A DNA stretch of 39,819 nucleotides from Candidatus Mediterraneibacter quadrami (GTDB lineage: Bacteria > Bacillota > Clostridia > Lachnospirales > Lachnospiraceae): positions 1 through 39,819 of the forward strand of contig DWUU01000042.1 of the NCBI GenBank assembly GCA_019120575.1, in the 5' to 3' direction. Of this stretch, positions 7,272 through 16,048 are shown in pieces. The stretch's first letter is position 1; each line of letters begins with the position of its first letter. Both the position numbers and the translations under genes were made by a program. The notes under the pieces were generated by a model, which saw only the letters and a program-made list of their open reading frames with translations, made no database searches and had not been told where the DNA came from.

Positions 7272-7520
7272 ATGAGCCAGGAAAAGGTAGACAGATATAA
7301 ACAGGAAAAAGCAAACCGGAAGAAGATCATGCACAAACAGCGGATGATGGGCGTGCTGCGAAAGTGCGTTCTCAGTCTTGCGGGTCTTGCCCTGGTCGCA
7401 TGGCTGGGCTTCTCGGCGTATGATATGTATGAGTCCGGGAAGGAACGGATTGTGGTGGAAACAGACTATACCCCGATTACGGATTACATGGACAGCCTTG
7501 TGGCGAACGCGGCGGAATAA
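7272..7520 (+). CDS. Small single-pass membrane protein, unknown function
   Basis: An 82-residue protein that I do not recognise. A highly charged N-terminal segment (about residues 1-25, MSQEKVDRYKQEKANRKKIM) precedes one membrane span at about 28-50 (VLRKCVLSLAGLALVAWLGFSAY), then a short acidic exterior or C-terminal part. The charge pattern puts the N-terminus inside. I chose ATG 7272 because AAAGGAG lies 10 bases upstream; the frame is open back to 7230 but without a ribosome site. It lies between degV and two tandem terminators, so it is the last gene of that unit. Confidence 0.7.
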   Translation: MSQEKVDRYKQEKANRKKIMHKQRMMGVLRKCVLSLAGLALVAWLGFSAYDMYESGKERIVVETDYTPITDYMDSLVANAAE

Positions 7521-7600
7521 TGCGTGAATGCCGGTAAGGAAGCGGATATAAGTGGTAATTTTGCAATTCCACATCTGAAAGGCATATAGAATAAAAACAC

Positions 7601-7646
7601 AACATGTAGTGGCGGGAGAATGACCCTGCGCTACATGTTCTTTTTT
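7601..7646 (+). terminator. First of two tandem terminators before the dcw operon
   Basis: AACATGTAG (7601-7609) pairs with CTACATGTT (7631-7639), with partial inner pairing (CGGG/CCCTG), followed by CTTTTTT. Between 7521 and 7600 I see no gene or other signal. Confidence 0.85.
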
Positions 7647-7679
7647 GCCCTGAAACAGTACTGTTTCGGGGCTTTTTTT
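7647..7679 (+). terminator. Second tandem terminator before the dcw operon
   Basis: GCCCTGAAACAG (7647-7658) pairs with CTGTTTCGGGGC (7661-7672) through one G-T pair, around a 2-nt TA gap, followed by seven T. With the preceding hairpin it isolates mraZ transcription from upstream genes. Confidence 0.95.
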
Positions 7680-7714
7680 ACGTCTGTTGAACACATAAAA
7701 ATCAAAAAAAGGGG

Positions 7715-7743
7715 TTGAAAAAGGGGGTGTGGTGGTTTAGAAT
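7715..7743 (+). promoter_or_regulatory. Sigma-A promoter of the mraZ (dcw) operon
   Basis: TTGAAA (7715-7720), a 17-bp spacer and TAGAAT (7738-7743). Transcription would begin near 7750, giving a leader of about 75 bases. The TGG repeat array starts within the spacer and covers the -10 and start site. Confidence 0.8.
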
Positions 7744-7802
7744 GGTGTCAAGTGGTAAAGAGTGGTGGCTGGTGGAATAAAGTGGGGAGAGATGTGGAGA
7801 CA
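7733..7802 (+). promoter_or_regulatory. Probable MraZ operator: TGG repeats at 10-bp spacing
   Basis: TGG begins at 7733, 7743, 7753, 7763, 7773 and 7783, exactly one helical turn apart, with a decayed seventh unit (TGT) at 7793. MraZ of other bacteria binds direct TGG-containing repeats of about this period in its own promoter and represses the operon. The array overlaps the -10 and the transcription start, fitting autorepression by the first gene of the operon. Confidence 0.8.
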
Positions 7803-7825
7803 TACCCAGAGAGAAAGGATTCCGG

Positions 7826-8263
7826 ATGTTATTAGGAGAGTTTAACCATAGCATTGATGAAAAAGGAAGACTTATCATCCCGGCAAAGCTTCGCGACGAT
7901 CTCGGAGACAGCTTCGTGATCTGTAACGGGCTTGAGGGGTGTCTCTTTGTTTATTCCAGAGACGAATGGGAGAAATTCGTTGCCGAACTCGAAACTTTAC
8001 CACGCATGAACAAAGACGCCAGAATTTTCAAGCGTTATTTCTTCGGAAGCGCCTCGGAAGGCAGCTTCGACAGGCAGGGGAGAGTGCTTGTCCCGCCTTC
8101 ACTGAGAAAAGCGGCGAATCTAGAGAAAGACGTTGTCCTGGTGGGAGTCCAGGACCGGGTCGAGATCTGGGACAAGGCCCTCTGGGAAGAGCGCAGCCAG
8201 GTGAGCGAAGAAGACCTGGATGCGATCGCAGAGCGCATGGAGTCCATCGGTATCAGGATCTGA
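7826..8263 (+). CDS. mraZ: MraZ, transcriptional regulator of the dcw operon
   Basis: A 145-residue protein, the normal length. It consists of two AbrB/SpoVT-like halves, each with the DXXXR motif that contacts DNA: DEKGR at residues 11-15 and DRQGR at 82-86. MraZ forms a ring-shaped oligomer and represses its own operon. The start at 7826 is behind AAAGGAT. It is the first gene of the operon; rsmH begins 13 bases after its stop. The promoter carries at least six TGG repeats that its product probably binds. Confidence 0.97.
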   Translation: MLLGEFNHSIDEKGRLIIPAKLRDDLGDSFVICNGLEGCLFVYSRDEWEKFVAELETLPRMNKDARIFKRYFFGSASEGSFDRQGRVLVPPSLRKAANLEKDVVLVGVQDRVEIWDKALWEERSQVSEEDLDAIAERMESIGIRI

Positions 8264-8276
8264 TGTGGAGGAGATT

Positions 8277-9212
8277 ATGGCATTTGATCATGTATCCGTA
8301 CTGCTGCATGAGACAGTGGACGGGCTTAATGTCAGGCCGGACGGCACATATGTGGACGCAACGCTGGGGGGCGGCGGACATGCCTGTGAGGTGTGCAGTC
8401 GGTTGAGTGACAAGGGGAGATTTATAGGAATAGACCAGGATGCCGACGCCATAGAGGCGGCGGGGAAACGCCTGGAAGGCTTCGGGGAGAAGGTCACGAT
8501 AATACGGAGCAATTACCGTGATATGAAGCCAGAGCTCCAGAAGAGAGGCATTGACAGTGTGGACGGGATCGTCCTGGATCTGGGTGTATCATCCTACCAG
8601 CTGGATACTGCGGAACGCGGGTTTTCCTACCGGGTGGATGCACCGCTGGATATGCGGATGGACCAGCGCCAGAAGATGACGGCGAAGGACATTGTCAACG
8701 GCTACAGTGAGATGGAGCTGTACCGCGTGATCCGTGACTACGGGGAAGACCGGTTCGCGAAAAATATCGCGAAGCACATTGTCGCAGAACGCGGGAAGCA
8801 TCCGATCGAAACAACAGGACAGCTGAATGAGATCATCAGCCATGCCATACCGATGAAGATCCGTAAAACATCAGGACATCCGTCGAAACGGACGTTCCAG
8901 GCGATCCGGATCGAGTTGAATCATGAGCTGGATGTGCTGAAAAATTCACTGGACGACATGATCGACATGCTGCGTCCGGGAGGAAGGATCTGCATCATCA
9001 CATTTCATTCGCTGGAGGACAGGATCGTAAAGAGTGCATTCCGAAGGAATGAGAACCCGTGCGTCTGTCCGGATAATTTCCCGGTCTGTGTCTGTGGGAG
9101 GACGCCGAAAGGGAAAGTAATTACAAGGAAGCCGATCCTTCCGTCGGAGGAAGAGACGGCGTCCAACAGCCGCTCAAAGAGTGCAAAGCTGAGGATATTT
9201 GAGCGTACTTAA
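8277..9212 (+). CDS. rsmH: 16S rRNA (cytosine(1402)-N(4))-methyltransferase RsmH
   Basis: A 311-residue methyltransferase, formerly MraW, which N4-methylates C1402 of 16S rRNA using S-adenosylmethionine. The SAM-binding motif is [12 protein letters not shown] (about residues 24-35), followed by [25 protein letters not shown], the [13 protein letters not shown] segment, [16 protein letters not shown] and [13 protein letters not shown] Cys-rich segment near the end ([15 protein letters not shown]) is typical. The start at 8277 follows TGGAGGAG at good distance; the frame is open to 8220, but that would overlap mraZ. It is the second gene of the dcw operon, followed by 87 bases and ftsL. Confidence 0.97.
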   Translation: MAFDHVSVLLHETVDGLNVRPDGTYVDATLGGGGHACEVCSRLSDKGRFIGIDQDADAIEAAGKRLEGFGEKVTIIRSNYRDMKPELQKRGIDSVDGIVLDLGVSSYQLDTAERGFSYRVDAPLDMRMDQRQKMTAKDIVNGYSEMELYRVIRDYGEDRFAKNIAKHIVAERGKHPIETTGQLNEIISHAIPMKIRKTSGHPSKRTFQAIRIELNHELDVLKNSLDDMIDMLRPGGRICIITFHSLEDRIVKSAFRRNENPCVCPDNFPVCVCGRTPKGKVITRKPILPSEEETASNSRSKSAKLRIFERT

Positions 9213-9299
9213 GAAAACAGGGAGTAGTGAATATAAATGTTCTGTCCGGGAAGGGGAGAGCCCGGCGGAACCGGAGCATGAAAGGAGCAGTTTTAAATT

Positions 9300-9848
9300 A
9301 TGGCAACAGGATATGGTACATATAATTACAGCAGATCTGGTTACAGAAGATATGATCAGAACAGCTATTATGTGTATGGCAATACAGTACGCCAGACACA
9401 GGCTGCTCCTCTTCGCAGGCCGCAGACGGAGAACCGTCCGGCACGGCCGAAACGGACAAGCCGTCAGGTTGTAAAAAACCGGAACCGCGCTATGAGCATC
9501 AGCCCGGCGTATGCGTTATTTCTTACGGTTGCAGCGGTCTGTGCGGTATTGGTCTGTGTGGTATATCTGAATATGCAGGCGGGCGTGATCAGCCGTTCTG
9601 AGAACGTGACTGCACTGCAGGAGGAGCTGGCGGATCTGACAGAGTCGAATACAACCAGATACAATGCGGCGGCTAATTCTGTCAACATGGAGACGGTCCG
9701 CGACCGTGCGATGAACGAGATGGGAATGGTCTACGCCGCACAGGGGACGGTGATTGAGTATAACCGTCCGGCAGGGGATTATGTGAAACAGTACAGTGAT
9801 ATTCCTGAGAGCGGAGTGCTTGCAAAATCAAGTGACGCATCAAGATAA
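9300..9848 (+). CDS. ftsL: FtsL-like cell division protein
   Basis: A 182-residue bitopic protein in the position of ftsL, between rsmH and the class B PBP. The N-terminal 65 residues are cytoplasmic, Tyr/Arg-rich and unusually long. One membrane span lies at about 68-93 (SPAYALFLTVAAVCAVLVCVVY). Residues 100-150 form a short extracellular coiled coil (VTALQEELADLTESN) and a MNEMGMVYAAQGTVIEY segment typical of FtsL-type proteins. FtsL works with DivIC and DivIB to activate septal FtsW-PBP. The family diverges strongly in sequence, so the call rests on topology, the C-terminal motif and position. AAAGGAG lies 12 bases upstream of the ATG. Confidence 0.85.
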   Translation: MATGYGTYNYSRSGYRRYDQNSYYVYGNTVRQTQAAPLRRPQTENRPARPKRTSRQVVKNRNRAMSISPAYALFLTVAAVCAVLVCVVYLNMQAGVISRSENVTALQEELADLTESNTTRYNAAANSVNMETVRDRAMNEMGMVYAAQGTVIEYNRPAGDYVKQYSDIPESGVLAKSSDASR

Positions 9849-9859
9849 GAGTTGATATT

Positions 9860-11866
9860 ATGGCCGTAAAAAGAAGACGAAGAAAAAACAGATTTCAATT
9901 TCTTACAAGAAAATTTCCTTTACGGATGCAACGAAAGCTGGTAATGCTATTTATGGCAGTGATACTGGCTTTTGTTGTTCTTATGGGAAGGATTGCATAC
10001 ATCAATCTCAGCCGGGGAAGCAGCTACACGAGGGTTGTACTTGACCAGCAGAATTATGACAGCCGTGTGATTGCCTATAAGCGCGGAGATATTGTGGACC
10101 GGAACGGGACGAAGATCGCGACCAGTGAGCGTGTGTACAACGTGATTCTGGACGTGCATGTGATGACGGATAAGGAAGAGTATATTGAGCCGACAAAGGC
10201 GGCGCTGGAAGAGTGTTTCGGGATTGACGGGGCGATGATAGACCGTCTGATTGAAGAACGTCCGGACAGCCGTTATGAGATTCTGAAAAAAGGGATTGAT
10301 TACAATACGGCAAAGAATTTTGAAGCCGTTGACGAGGATGACAAGAAATATCCCAATGTAAAGGGAGTCTGGCTGGAGGACGACTATACGAGGAGTTACC
10401 CGTATAACAGCCTGGCAAGCGACGTGATTGGATTTACTTATGACGGCAATCAGGGGGCCAATGGGATAGAAAGCGCCTACAACAGTATACTGAATGGTAC
10501 AGACGGCCGTGAGTACGGCTATTTTGACGAGGCGTCATCCGTGGAGCGCACGGTCAAACCGGCGAAGAACGGAAATACGGTCGTGTCAACGCTGGACGTT
10601 ACCCTGCAGAGCATCGTGGAGAAATGCATTCTGGATTTTAACGAGGAGCATGCGTCCGACGGGAATCCGGGAAGCAAGAATACAGCCGTGATGATCATGA
10701 ATCCGAATACCGGGGAGATCCTCGCGGAAGCGTCTTATCCGAATTATGATCTGAACAATCCGAGGGATCTGTCGATTCTGTACACGGATGAGCAGTGGAA
10801 AAAAATGTCGGAGGAAGAGCAGCTGGATGCAATGAACAGCCTCTGGCGGAATTTCTGCGTCAGCGACGCATATGAACCCGGGTCAACGATGAAGCCTTTT
10901 ACCGTGGCGGCCGGTCTTGAAACCGGGAAACTGAAAGGCGATGAAAAATATTACTGCGGCGGTTCCAAAAACGTGTCGGGAACATCTATAAGCTGTGCGA
11001 ACAGAGACGGGCACGGAGCGGAGACGCTTCAGGATGCGGTGGCATATTCCTGCAACGTGGCGCTTATGGATATGGCGCTCGCCATCGGGGCTGAGGATTT
11101 CTGCCGTTACCAGCATATTTTCGGTTTCGGTGAATATACCGGAATTGATCTTCCGGCTGAAGCTTCTACGGCAGGTCTTCTATATTCCGCTGAAAATATG
11201 GGAAATGTGGATCTTGCGACGAATTCATTCGGACAGAACTTTAACGTGACGATGACGCAGATGCTGTCGGCGTTCTGTTCGCTGATCAACGGCGGTTATT
11301 ATTATGAACCCCATGTTGTAAAGCAGATCCGCGATGAAAACGGCAATGTCATTGAGACGAAAGACCCGGTGCTTCTGCGCAAGACGGTTTCATCGGAGAC
11401 GTCCGACATGCTGAAACAGTATCTGAAGGCGGTAGTGGACTACGGATCAGGTAAAAAGGCGCATGTGGACGGATATGATATGGGAGCCAAGACGGGTACG
11501 GCCGAGAAGCTGCCCCGCGGCAACGGGAAATATCTTCTTTCCTATATCTGTTTCGCACCGGTTGAGAATCCGGAAGTGGCGGTCTATGTGGTGATCGACG
11601 AGCCGAATACGGATTACCAGGCGAACAGCGCGCTCGTACAGGGACTGGCGAAATCCATCCTGGAGGAAGCGTTCCCGTATCTCGGCATTACGACAATCGA
11701 GGAAAGCAAGGCTGAGAAGCTGGAGGGAGAGAGCCTTCCGGATACGGAATATACAGATTATGATGAAAATTATGAAGAGACATATGACAATCCGGACGGC
11801 GCCTATATAGACGAAGACTATGACCCGGACCTGGATGACTGGGCGTCGGGAGACGCGCCGGAGTAA
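9860..11866 (+). CDS. Class B penicillin-binding protein (first of two), transpeptidase
   Basis: A 668-residue cell-wall transpeptidase of the PBP2B/SpoVD/FtsI group. It has a basic N-terminus, one membrane span at about 28-48, a dimerisation domain (GDIVDRNGTKIATS) and the transpeptidase domain with active serine S342 (STMK, 342-345), S397-C-N399 and K544-T-G546. The C-terminus (about 615-668) is an acidic Asp/Glu/Tyr-rich tail that these enzymes normally lack. There is no PASTA domain, although SpoVD often has one. The enzyme cross-links septal or spore peptidoglycan and should pair with a SEDS polymerase. It begins 11 bases after ftsL with only a weak ribosome site. A second class B PBP follows behind a strong hairpin. 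Which of the two is vegetative and which is sporulation-specific cannot be told from sequence. Confidence 0.93.
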   Translation: MAVKRRRRKNRFQFLTRKFPLRMQRKLVMLFMAVILAFVVLMGRIAYINLSRGSSYTRVVLDQQNYDSRVIAYKRGDIVDRNGTKIATSERVYNVILDVHVMTDKEEYIEPTKAALEECFGIDGAMIDRLIEERPDSRYEILKKGIDYNTAKNFEAVDEDDKKYPNVKGVWLEDDYTRSYPYNSLASDVIGFTYDGNQGANGIESAYNSILNGTDGREYGYFDEASSVERTVKPAKNGNTVVSTLDVTLQSIVEKCILDFNEEHASDGNPGSKNTAVMIMNPNTGEILAEASYPNYDLNNPRDLSILYTDEQWKKMSEEEQLDAMNSLWRNFCVSDAYEPGSTMKPFTVAAGLETGKLKGDEKYYCGGSKNVSGTSISCANRDGHGAETLQDAVAYSCNVALMDMALAIGAEDFCRYQHIFGFGEYTGIDLPAEASTAGLLYSAENMGNVDLATNSFGQNFNVTMTQMLSAFCSLINGGYYYEPHVVKQIRDENGNVIETKDPVLLRKTVSSETSDMLKQYLKAVVDYGSGKKAHVDGYDMGAKTGTAEKLPRGNGKYLLSYICFAPVENPEVAVYVVIDEPNTDYQANSALVQGLAKSILEEAFPYLGITTIEESKAEKLEGESLPDTEYTDYDENYEETYDNPDGAYIDEDYDPDLDDWASGDAPE

Positions 11867-11875
11867 AAAAGGAAT

Positions 11876-11928
11876 AACCCTGCAGAAGATATAATAAGCT
11901 GTAAAAATATCTTTTGCAGGGTTTCTTT
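11876..11928 (+). terminator. 17-bp hairpin between the two PBP genes (attenuator-like)
   Basis: The arm 11876-11892 (AACCCTGCAGAAGATAT) pairs with 11907-11923 over 17 positions with a single G-T pair; the loop is 14 bases. TTTCTTT (11922-11928) follows, then directly the ATG of the second PBP at 11929. The only ribosome-site-like AGGG (11918-11921) is inside the stem. It could end part of the transcripts, hide the start region, or both. Confidence 0.8.
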
Positions 11929-13674
11929 ATGAAGTGCAGGACATATAACAGAAAAAAGATACTGATCGTTTTCCTGTCCGCTGCGGTGATTCTCGCCGGA
12001 CTGATTGGCAGGCTGGCGTATCTGATGATTTTTGAAGCGGACTATTATCAGGAACTGGCGCAGGATCTCCATGAGAGGGAGCGGCCGGTGAAGGCGGCCA
12101 GAGGCGAGATTGTAGACCGGAACGGGACGGTTCTTGCAACGAACCGGACCGTGTGTACCATATCGGTGATTCACAGTCAGATCAGGGAGACGGAACGGGT
12201 GATTGAAGTTCTGAGCGAAGAACTTGAACTGGAGCCGGGAGAAGTGAGGAAGAAAGTTGAAAAGGTTTCTTCTATGGAGCGGATCAGGACGAACGTGGAT
12301 AAGGAGACCGGGGACCGGATCCGGGAATACGATCTGGATGGAGTGAAGGTGGACGAGGATTATAAGCGGTATTATCCGTACGATGAGCTGGCTTCCCGGG
12401 TTCTGGGCTTTACCGGGGCTGATAATCAGGGGATTATCGGCCTTGAGGTGAAGTATGATGATTATCTGAAGGGACAGGACGGGACCATTCTCACGGTGAC
12501 GGATGCACGCGGGGTGGAACTGGAAGGCGTGGCGGAGGACCGCATCGAGCCGGTTCCGGGCGAGACGCTGCAGGTGAGCCTGGACTATAATATTCAGTCC
12601 TACTGCCAGCAGGCGGCTGTGAATGTAATGGAAGAGAAACAGGCGGAGGGCGTCTCAATTCTGCTGATGAATCCTCAGAACGGGGAGATCTATGCGATGG
12701 TCAATGCGCCGGAATTCAATCTGAATGCCCCTTTTGAACTGAATACAGGGCAGGACAGAGGGTCCATGTCTGATGAAGCGTTTCAGGATGCATTGAATCA
12801 GATGTGGCGGAACCGGTGCATCAACGACACCTATGAACCGGGATCGGCTTTTAAGATCATGACGGCGGCTGCCTGCCTGGAGGAAGGCGTGGTCTCCCTG
12901 GAGGATACATTTGTCTGTCCCGGCTACCGGATCGTGGAAGACCGCAAGATCCGGTGCCATAAGACAGGCGGCCACGGGGCCGAGACGTTTGCGGACGGGA
13001 TCCGCAATTCATGCAATCCCGTTTTCATGGATATCGGACTGCGTCTGGGCGCCGGACGGTTCTGTGATTACTTTGAACAGTTCGGACTCATGGAACTTAC
13101 AGGGGTTGATCTGCCGGGGGAGGCGGGAACGATCATGCATAAGCGGGATGCGATCGGTCCGGTTGAACTGGCAACCATGACTTTTGGCCAGTCGTTCCAG
13201 GTTACGCCGATTCAGATGGCTGTGACGGTCAGCTCGATCATAAACGGCGGGAACCGCGTGACGCCTCATGTTGCAACGGGGATTGTGGATAAAGACGGCA
13301 ATCTGGCGGAAGAGTTTGAATTTCCCGTAAAAAAGGGGATCGTTTCTGATGAAATATCGGAAACCATGCGCGTTCTGCTGGAGTCTGTTGTGTCCGAAGG
13401 ATCCGGAAGCAATGCCCGGCTGGAGGGGTATTCTATCGGGGGAAAGACCGCAACATCTCAGACGCTGCCGCGAAGCGCCAATAAGTATATTGCCTCTTTT
13501 GTCGGATTCGCGCCGGCGGAGGACCCGCAGGTGCTGGGCCTGGTTATTATCCACGATCCGAAGGGCGTCTATTACGGCGGCACGATCGCTGCGCCTGTGC
13601 TGCGCGATATATTTGACAATGTGCTGCCTTATCTCGGGATTGAAAAAAACGGGGCCATGGTTTATACTGAATGA
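11929..13674 (+). CDS. Class B penicillin-binding protein (second of two), with a KTA variant motif
   Basis: A 581-residue cell-wall transpeptidase, paralogous to the preceding gene. It has a membrane span at about residues 10-31, dimerisation domain RGEIVDRNGTVLATN, active serine S306 in SAFK (306-309), S361-C-N363 and a third motif K506-T-A508 where the family usually has KTG. The rest of the catalytic domain is intact (GPVELATMTFGQSFQVTPIQM; YYGGTIAAPVLRDIF). There is no PASTA domain. The start at ATG 11929 is preceded only by a partial ribosome site within a hairpin; a TTG at 11914 in frame has none. mraY follows after 53 bases. A second transpeptidase of this type in a spore former suggests a SpoVD-like or otherwise specialised role. 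That is inference. Confidence 0.92.
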   Translation: MKCRTYNRKKILIVFLSAAVILAGLIGRLAYLMIFEADYYQELAQDLHERERPVKAARGEIVDRNGTVLATNRTVCTISVIHSQIRETERVIEVLSEELELEPGEVRKKVEKVSSMERIRTNVDKETGDRIREYDLDGVKVDEDYKRYYPYDELASRVLGFTGADNQGIIGLEVKYDDYLKGQDGTILTVTDARGVELEGVAEDRIEPVPGETLQVSLDYNIQSYCQQAAVNVMEEKQAEGVSILLMNPQNGEIYAMVNAPEFNLNAPFELNTGQDRGSMSDEAFQDALNQMWRNRCINDTYEPGSAFKIMTAAACLEEGVVSLEDTFVCPGYRIVEDRKIRCHKTGGHGAETFADGIRNSCNPVFMDIGLRLGAGRFCDYFEQFGLMELTGVDLPGEAGTIMHKRDAIGPVELATMTFGQSFQVTPIQMAVTVSSIINGGNRVTPHVATGIVDKDGNLAEEFEFPVKKGIVSDEISETMRVLLESVVSEGSGSNARLEGYSIGGKTATSQTLPRSANKYIASFVGFAPAEDPQVLGLVIIHDPKGVYYGGTIAAPVLRDIFDNVLPYLGIEKNGAMVYTE

Positions 13675-13727
13675 GATGTTCGGGCGGGGGAACCCATGGA
13701 AAACAAAAGAGATGAAGAGGTGTAATT

Positions 13728-14684
13728 ATGAGCAGTCATGTAGTGATCCCGGTTCTGATTTCATTTGCAGTCAGCCTGCTTCTGGGACCGGTTGTGATTC
13801 CTTTTTTAAGAAAGCTTAAAATGAAGCAGACGGAGCGTGTGGACGGCGTGCAGTCCCATCTGAAGAAGGCCGGAACGCCGACGATGGGAGGAATTATCAT
13901 TCTGATCGCCGTAGTCGTTACGTCGCTGATCTATGTGAAAGATTATCCGAAGATTATTCCGGTTCTGTTTCTGACGGTGGCGTTTGGCCTGATCGGGTTT
14001 CTGGATGATTACCTGAAAGTCGTGCTGAAGCGTTCGGACGGTCTTCTCCCGATGCAGAAGATGGCGCTTCAGATCGTGGTCACTGCGGTGTTTGCGTTCT
14101 ATCTGGTCCGCGTGGCGGATATTCCGCTGACCATGCTTGTGCCTTTTTCCGGCGGATATTACCTGGATCTCGGCTGGCTGGCCGTTCCGGTGCTTTTCTT
14201 TGCCGTGATCGGTACAGTCAACGGCACGAACTTTACGGACGGGCTGGACGGTCTTGCATCCAGCGTTACGGTTCTGGTCGCAACATTTTTTACGGTTGTA
14301 GCCATCGGCACCGAGAGCGGCATTGAGCCGGTGACCTGTGCGGTGGCAGGCGCGCTGCTCGGATTCCTGCTGTTTAATGTGTATCCGGCCAGTGTATTTA
14401 TGGGAGATACAGGCTCCCTGGCGCTCGGCGGATTTGTGGCCGGAACGGCGTACATGCTGCAGATGCCGCTGTTCATTATTATCGTGGGATTCATTTATCT
14501 GGTGGAAGTGGCGTCTGTGATTATTCAGGTGACGTATTTTAAGGCGACGCACGGGAAGCGGATCTTTAAAATGGCGCCCATCCATCATCATTTTGAACTG
14601 TGCGGCTGGTCGGAGACCAGGGTGGTCGCTGTATTTTCGATCGTTACGGCGCTGCTGTGCCTGATCGCATTAATGGGGGTATAG
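13728..14684 (+). CDS. mraY: Phospho-N-acetylmuramoyl-pentapeptide-transferase MraY
   Basis: A 318-residue integral membrane enzyme, of normal length. It transfers phospho-MurNAc-pentapeptide from UDP to undecaprenyl phosphate, making lipid I. About ten membrane spans are seen. Conserved marks are QSHLKKAGTPTMGG near the N-terminus, FLDDYLK (catalytic aspartates), NGTNFTDGLDGLA, VFMGDTGSLALGG and the histidine loop MAPIHHHFE. The ribosome site GAGGTG lies 5 bases from the ATG. murD starts 4 bases after its stop, so the two are translated together. It supplies substrate, via MurG (not in this window), to the SEDS and PBP enzymes encoded nearby. Confidence 0.98.
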   Translation: MSSHVVIPVLISFAVSLLLGPVVIPFLRKLKMKQTERVDGVQSHLKKAGTPTMGGIIILIAVVVTSLIYVKDYPKIIPVLFLTVAFGLIGFLDDYLKVVLKRSDGLLPMQKMALQIVVTAVFAFYLVRVADIPLTMLVPFSGGYYLDLGWLAVPVLFFAVIGTVNGTNFTDGLDGLASSVTVLVATFFTVVAIGTESGIEPVTCAVAGALLGFLLFNVYPASVFMGDTGSLALGGFVAGTAYMLQMPLFIIIVGFIYLVEVASVIIQVTYFKATHGKRIFKMAPIHHHFELCGWSETRVVAVFSIVTALLCLIALMGV

Positions 14685-14688
14685 AATC

Positions 14689-16035
14689 ATGGATATTCGC
14701 GGAAAGAACGTACTTGTATTCGGTTCGGGGATCAGCGGAGAGGCGGCTGCCGGCCTGCTCGCGGAGCACGGCGCACAGGTGATCCTTTATGATGGAAATG
14801 AGAAACTCAGTAAAGATGAGATCAGCACGAGGGTTCCGCAGGGGACGCAGATCATTCTGGGCAGATTTCCGGAAGACATTCTGGACAGTCTGGCGCTTGT
14901 TGTTATGAGTCCCGGTGTGCCGACAGATCTGCCGGTGGTAGAACAGATGAAAGTGAAAGGAATCCCGGTCTGGGGTGAGATCGAGCTGGCCTGTACATAT
15001 GGAAAAGGAGATGTCCTCGCGATCACGGGTACAAACGGCAAGACGACAACGACCACGCTTCTCGGTGAGATCATGAAAGCGGCATCAGACAGTGTGTTTG
15101 TTGTGGGAAACATCGGCACGCCGTACACGCGCATTGTTTCTGAGACGAGAGAGGATTCCGTGATCGTAGCGGAGATCAGCAGCTTCCAGCTGGAGACGGT
15201 GCACCGTTTCCATCCGAAGGTGAGTGCGATCCTGAATATCACGCCGGACCATCTGAACCGGCATCATACGATGGAGGCCTACATTGAAGCCAAGGAGCGG
15301 ATCACAGAGAACCAGACGTCAGAAGATTACTGCATCCTTAATTATGAAGATGAAGTACTGAGAAAGTTCGGGGAAACTGCGGGCGCTCAGGTTCTATATT
15401 TCAGCAGCCGGCGTAAACTTAACAGAGGCGTCTGTCTTTACGGCGACAGGATTATCTGCAATATAGACGGGGAGGTTGAGATCTGTCGGACCGGAGATCT
15501 TCAGATCCTGGGAATGCACAATTATGAGAATGTGATGGCTGCCGTTGCCATGGCGTATGTCTACGGCGTACCTGTTGACCTGATCCGACGTGTGGTTACA
15601 TCTTTTAAAGGCGTGGAGCACCGGATCGAGTTTGTGGCGGAGAAGAACGGCGTAGCGTACTATAATGACTCCAAAGGAACGAATCCGGATGCGGCAATCC
15701 GGGGGATCCGGGCCATGAACCGCCCGACCGTGCTGATCGGAGGAGGCTACGACAAAGATTCTTCGTATGAGGAATGGATCGACGCTTTTGACGGGAAGGT
15801 GAAAAAACTTGTCCTGATCGGCGCGACCCGGGATAAGATCGCGGAGACGGCCCGGAAGCTGGGCTTTACGGATATCGTAATGGCGGACAGTTTTGAGGAG
15901 GCTTTTGAGAAATGTACGGAATATGCAGAACCGGGCGATGCAGTACTGCTTTCGCCGGCCTGCGCAAGCTGGGGAATGTTTAAAAACTATGAAGAACGCG
16001 GAGATAAATTCAAAGAGCTTGTAGAACAACTGTAG
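14689..16035 (+). CDS. murD: UDP-N-acetylmuramoyl-L-alanine--D-glutamate ligase MurD
   Basis: A 448-residue cytoplasmic Mur ligase of normal length. It adds D-glutamate to UDP-MurNAc-L-Ala with ATP. The N-terminal Rossmann-like domain has VLVFGSGISGEAAAGLL. The ATP-binding P-loop is G114-TNGKTTTT. Later motifs are the EISSFQLE segment, NITPDHLNRH, the VEHRIEFV and NDSKGTNPDA loops, and SPACASWGMFKNYEERGDKF near the end. It follows mraY by 4 bases and precedes ftsW by 13. The other Mur ligase genes (murC, murE, murF) and murG are not in this cluster. Confidence 0.98.
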   Translation: MDIRGKNVLVFGSGISGEAAAGLLAEHGAQVILYDGNEKLSKDEISTRVPQGTQIILGRFPEDILDSLALVVMSPGVPTDLPVVEQMKVKGIPVWGEIELACTYGKGDVLAITGTNGKTTTTTLLGEIMKAASDSVFVVGNIGTPYTRIVSETREDSVIVAEISSFQLETVHRFHPKVSAILNITPDHLNRHHTMEAYIEAKERITENQTSEDYCILNYEDEVLRKFGETAGAQVLYFSSRRKLNRGVCLYGDRIICNIDGEVEICRTGDLQILGMHNYENVMAAVAMAYVYGVPVDLIRRVVTSFKGVEHRIEFVAEKNGVAYYNDSKGTNPDAAIRGIRAMNRPTVLIGGGYDKDSSYEEWIDAFDGKVKKLVLIGATRDKIAETARKLGFTDIVMADSFEEAFEKCTEYAEPGDAVLLSPACASWGMFKNYEERGDKFKELVEQL

Positions 16036-16048
16036 GGAGTGGGATTTA

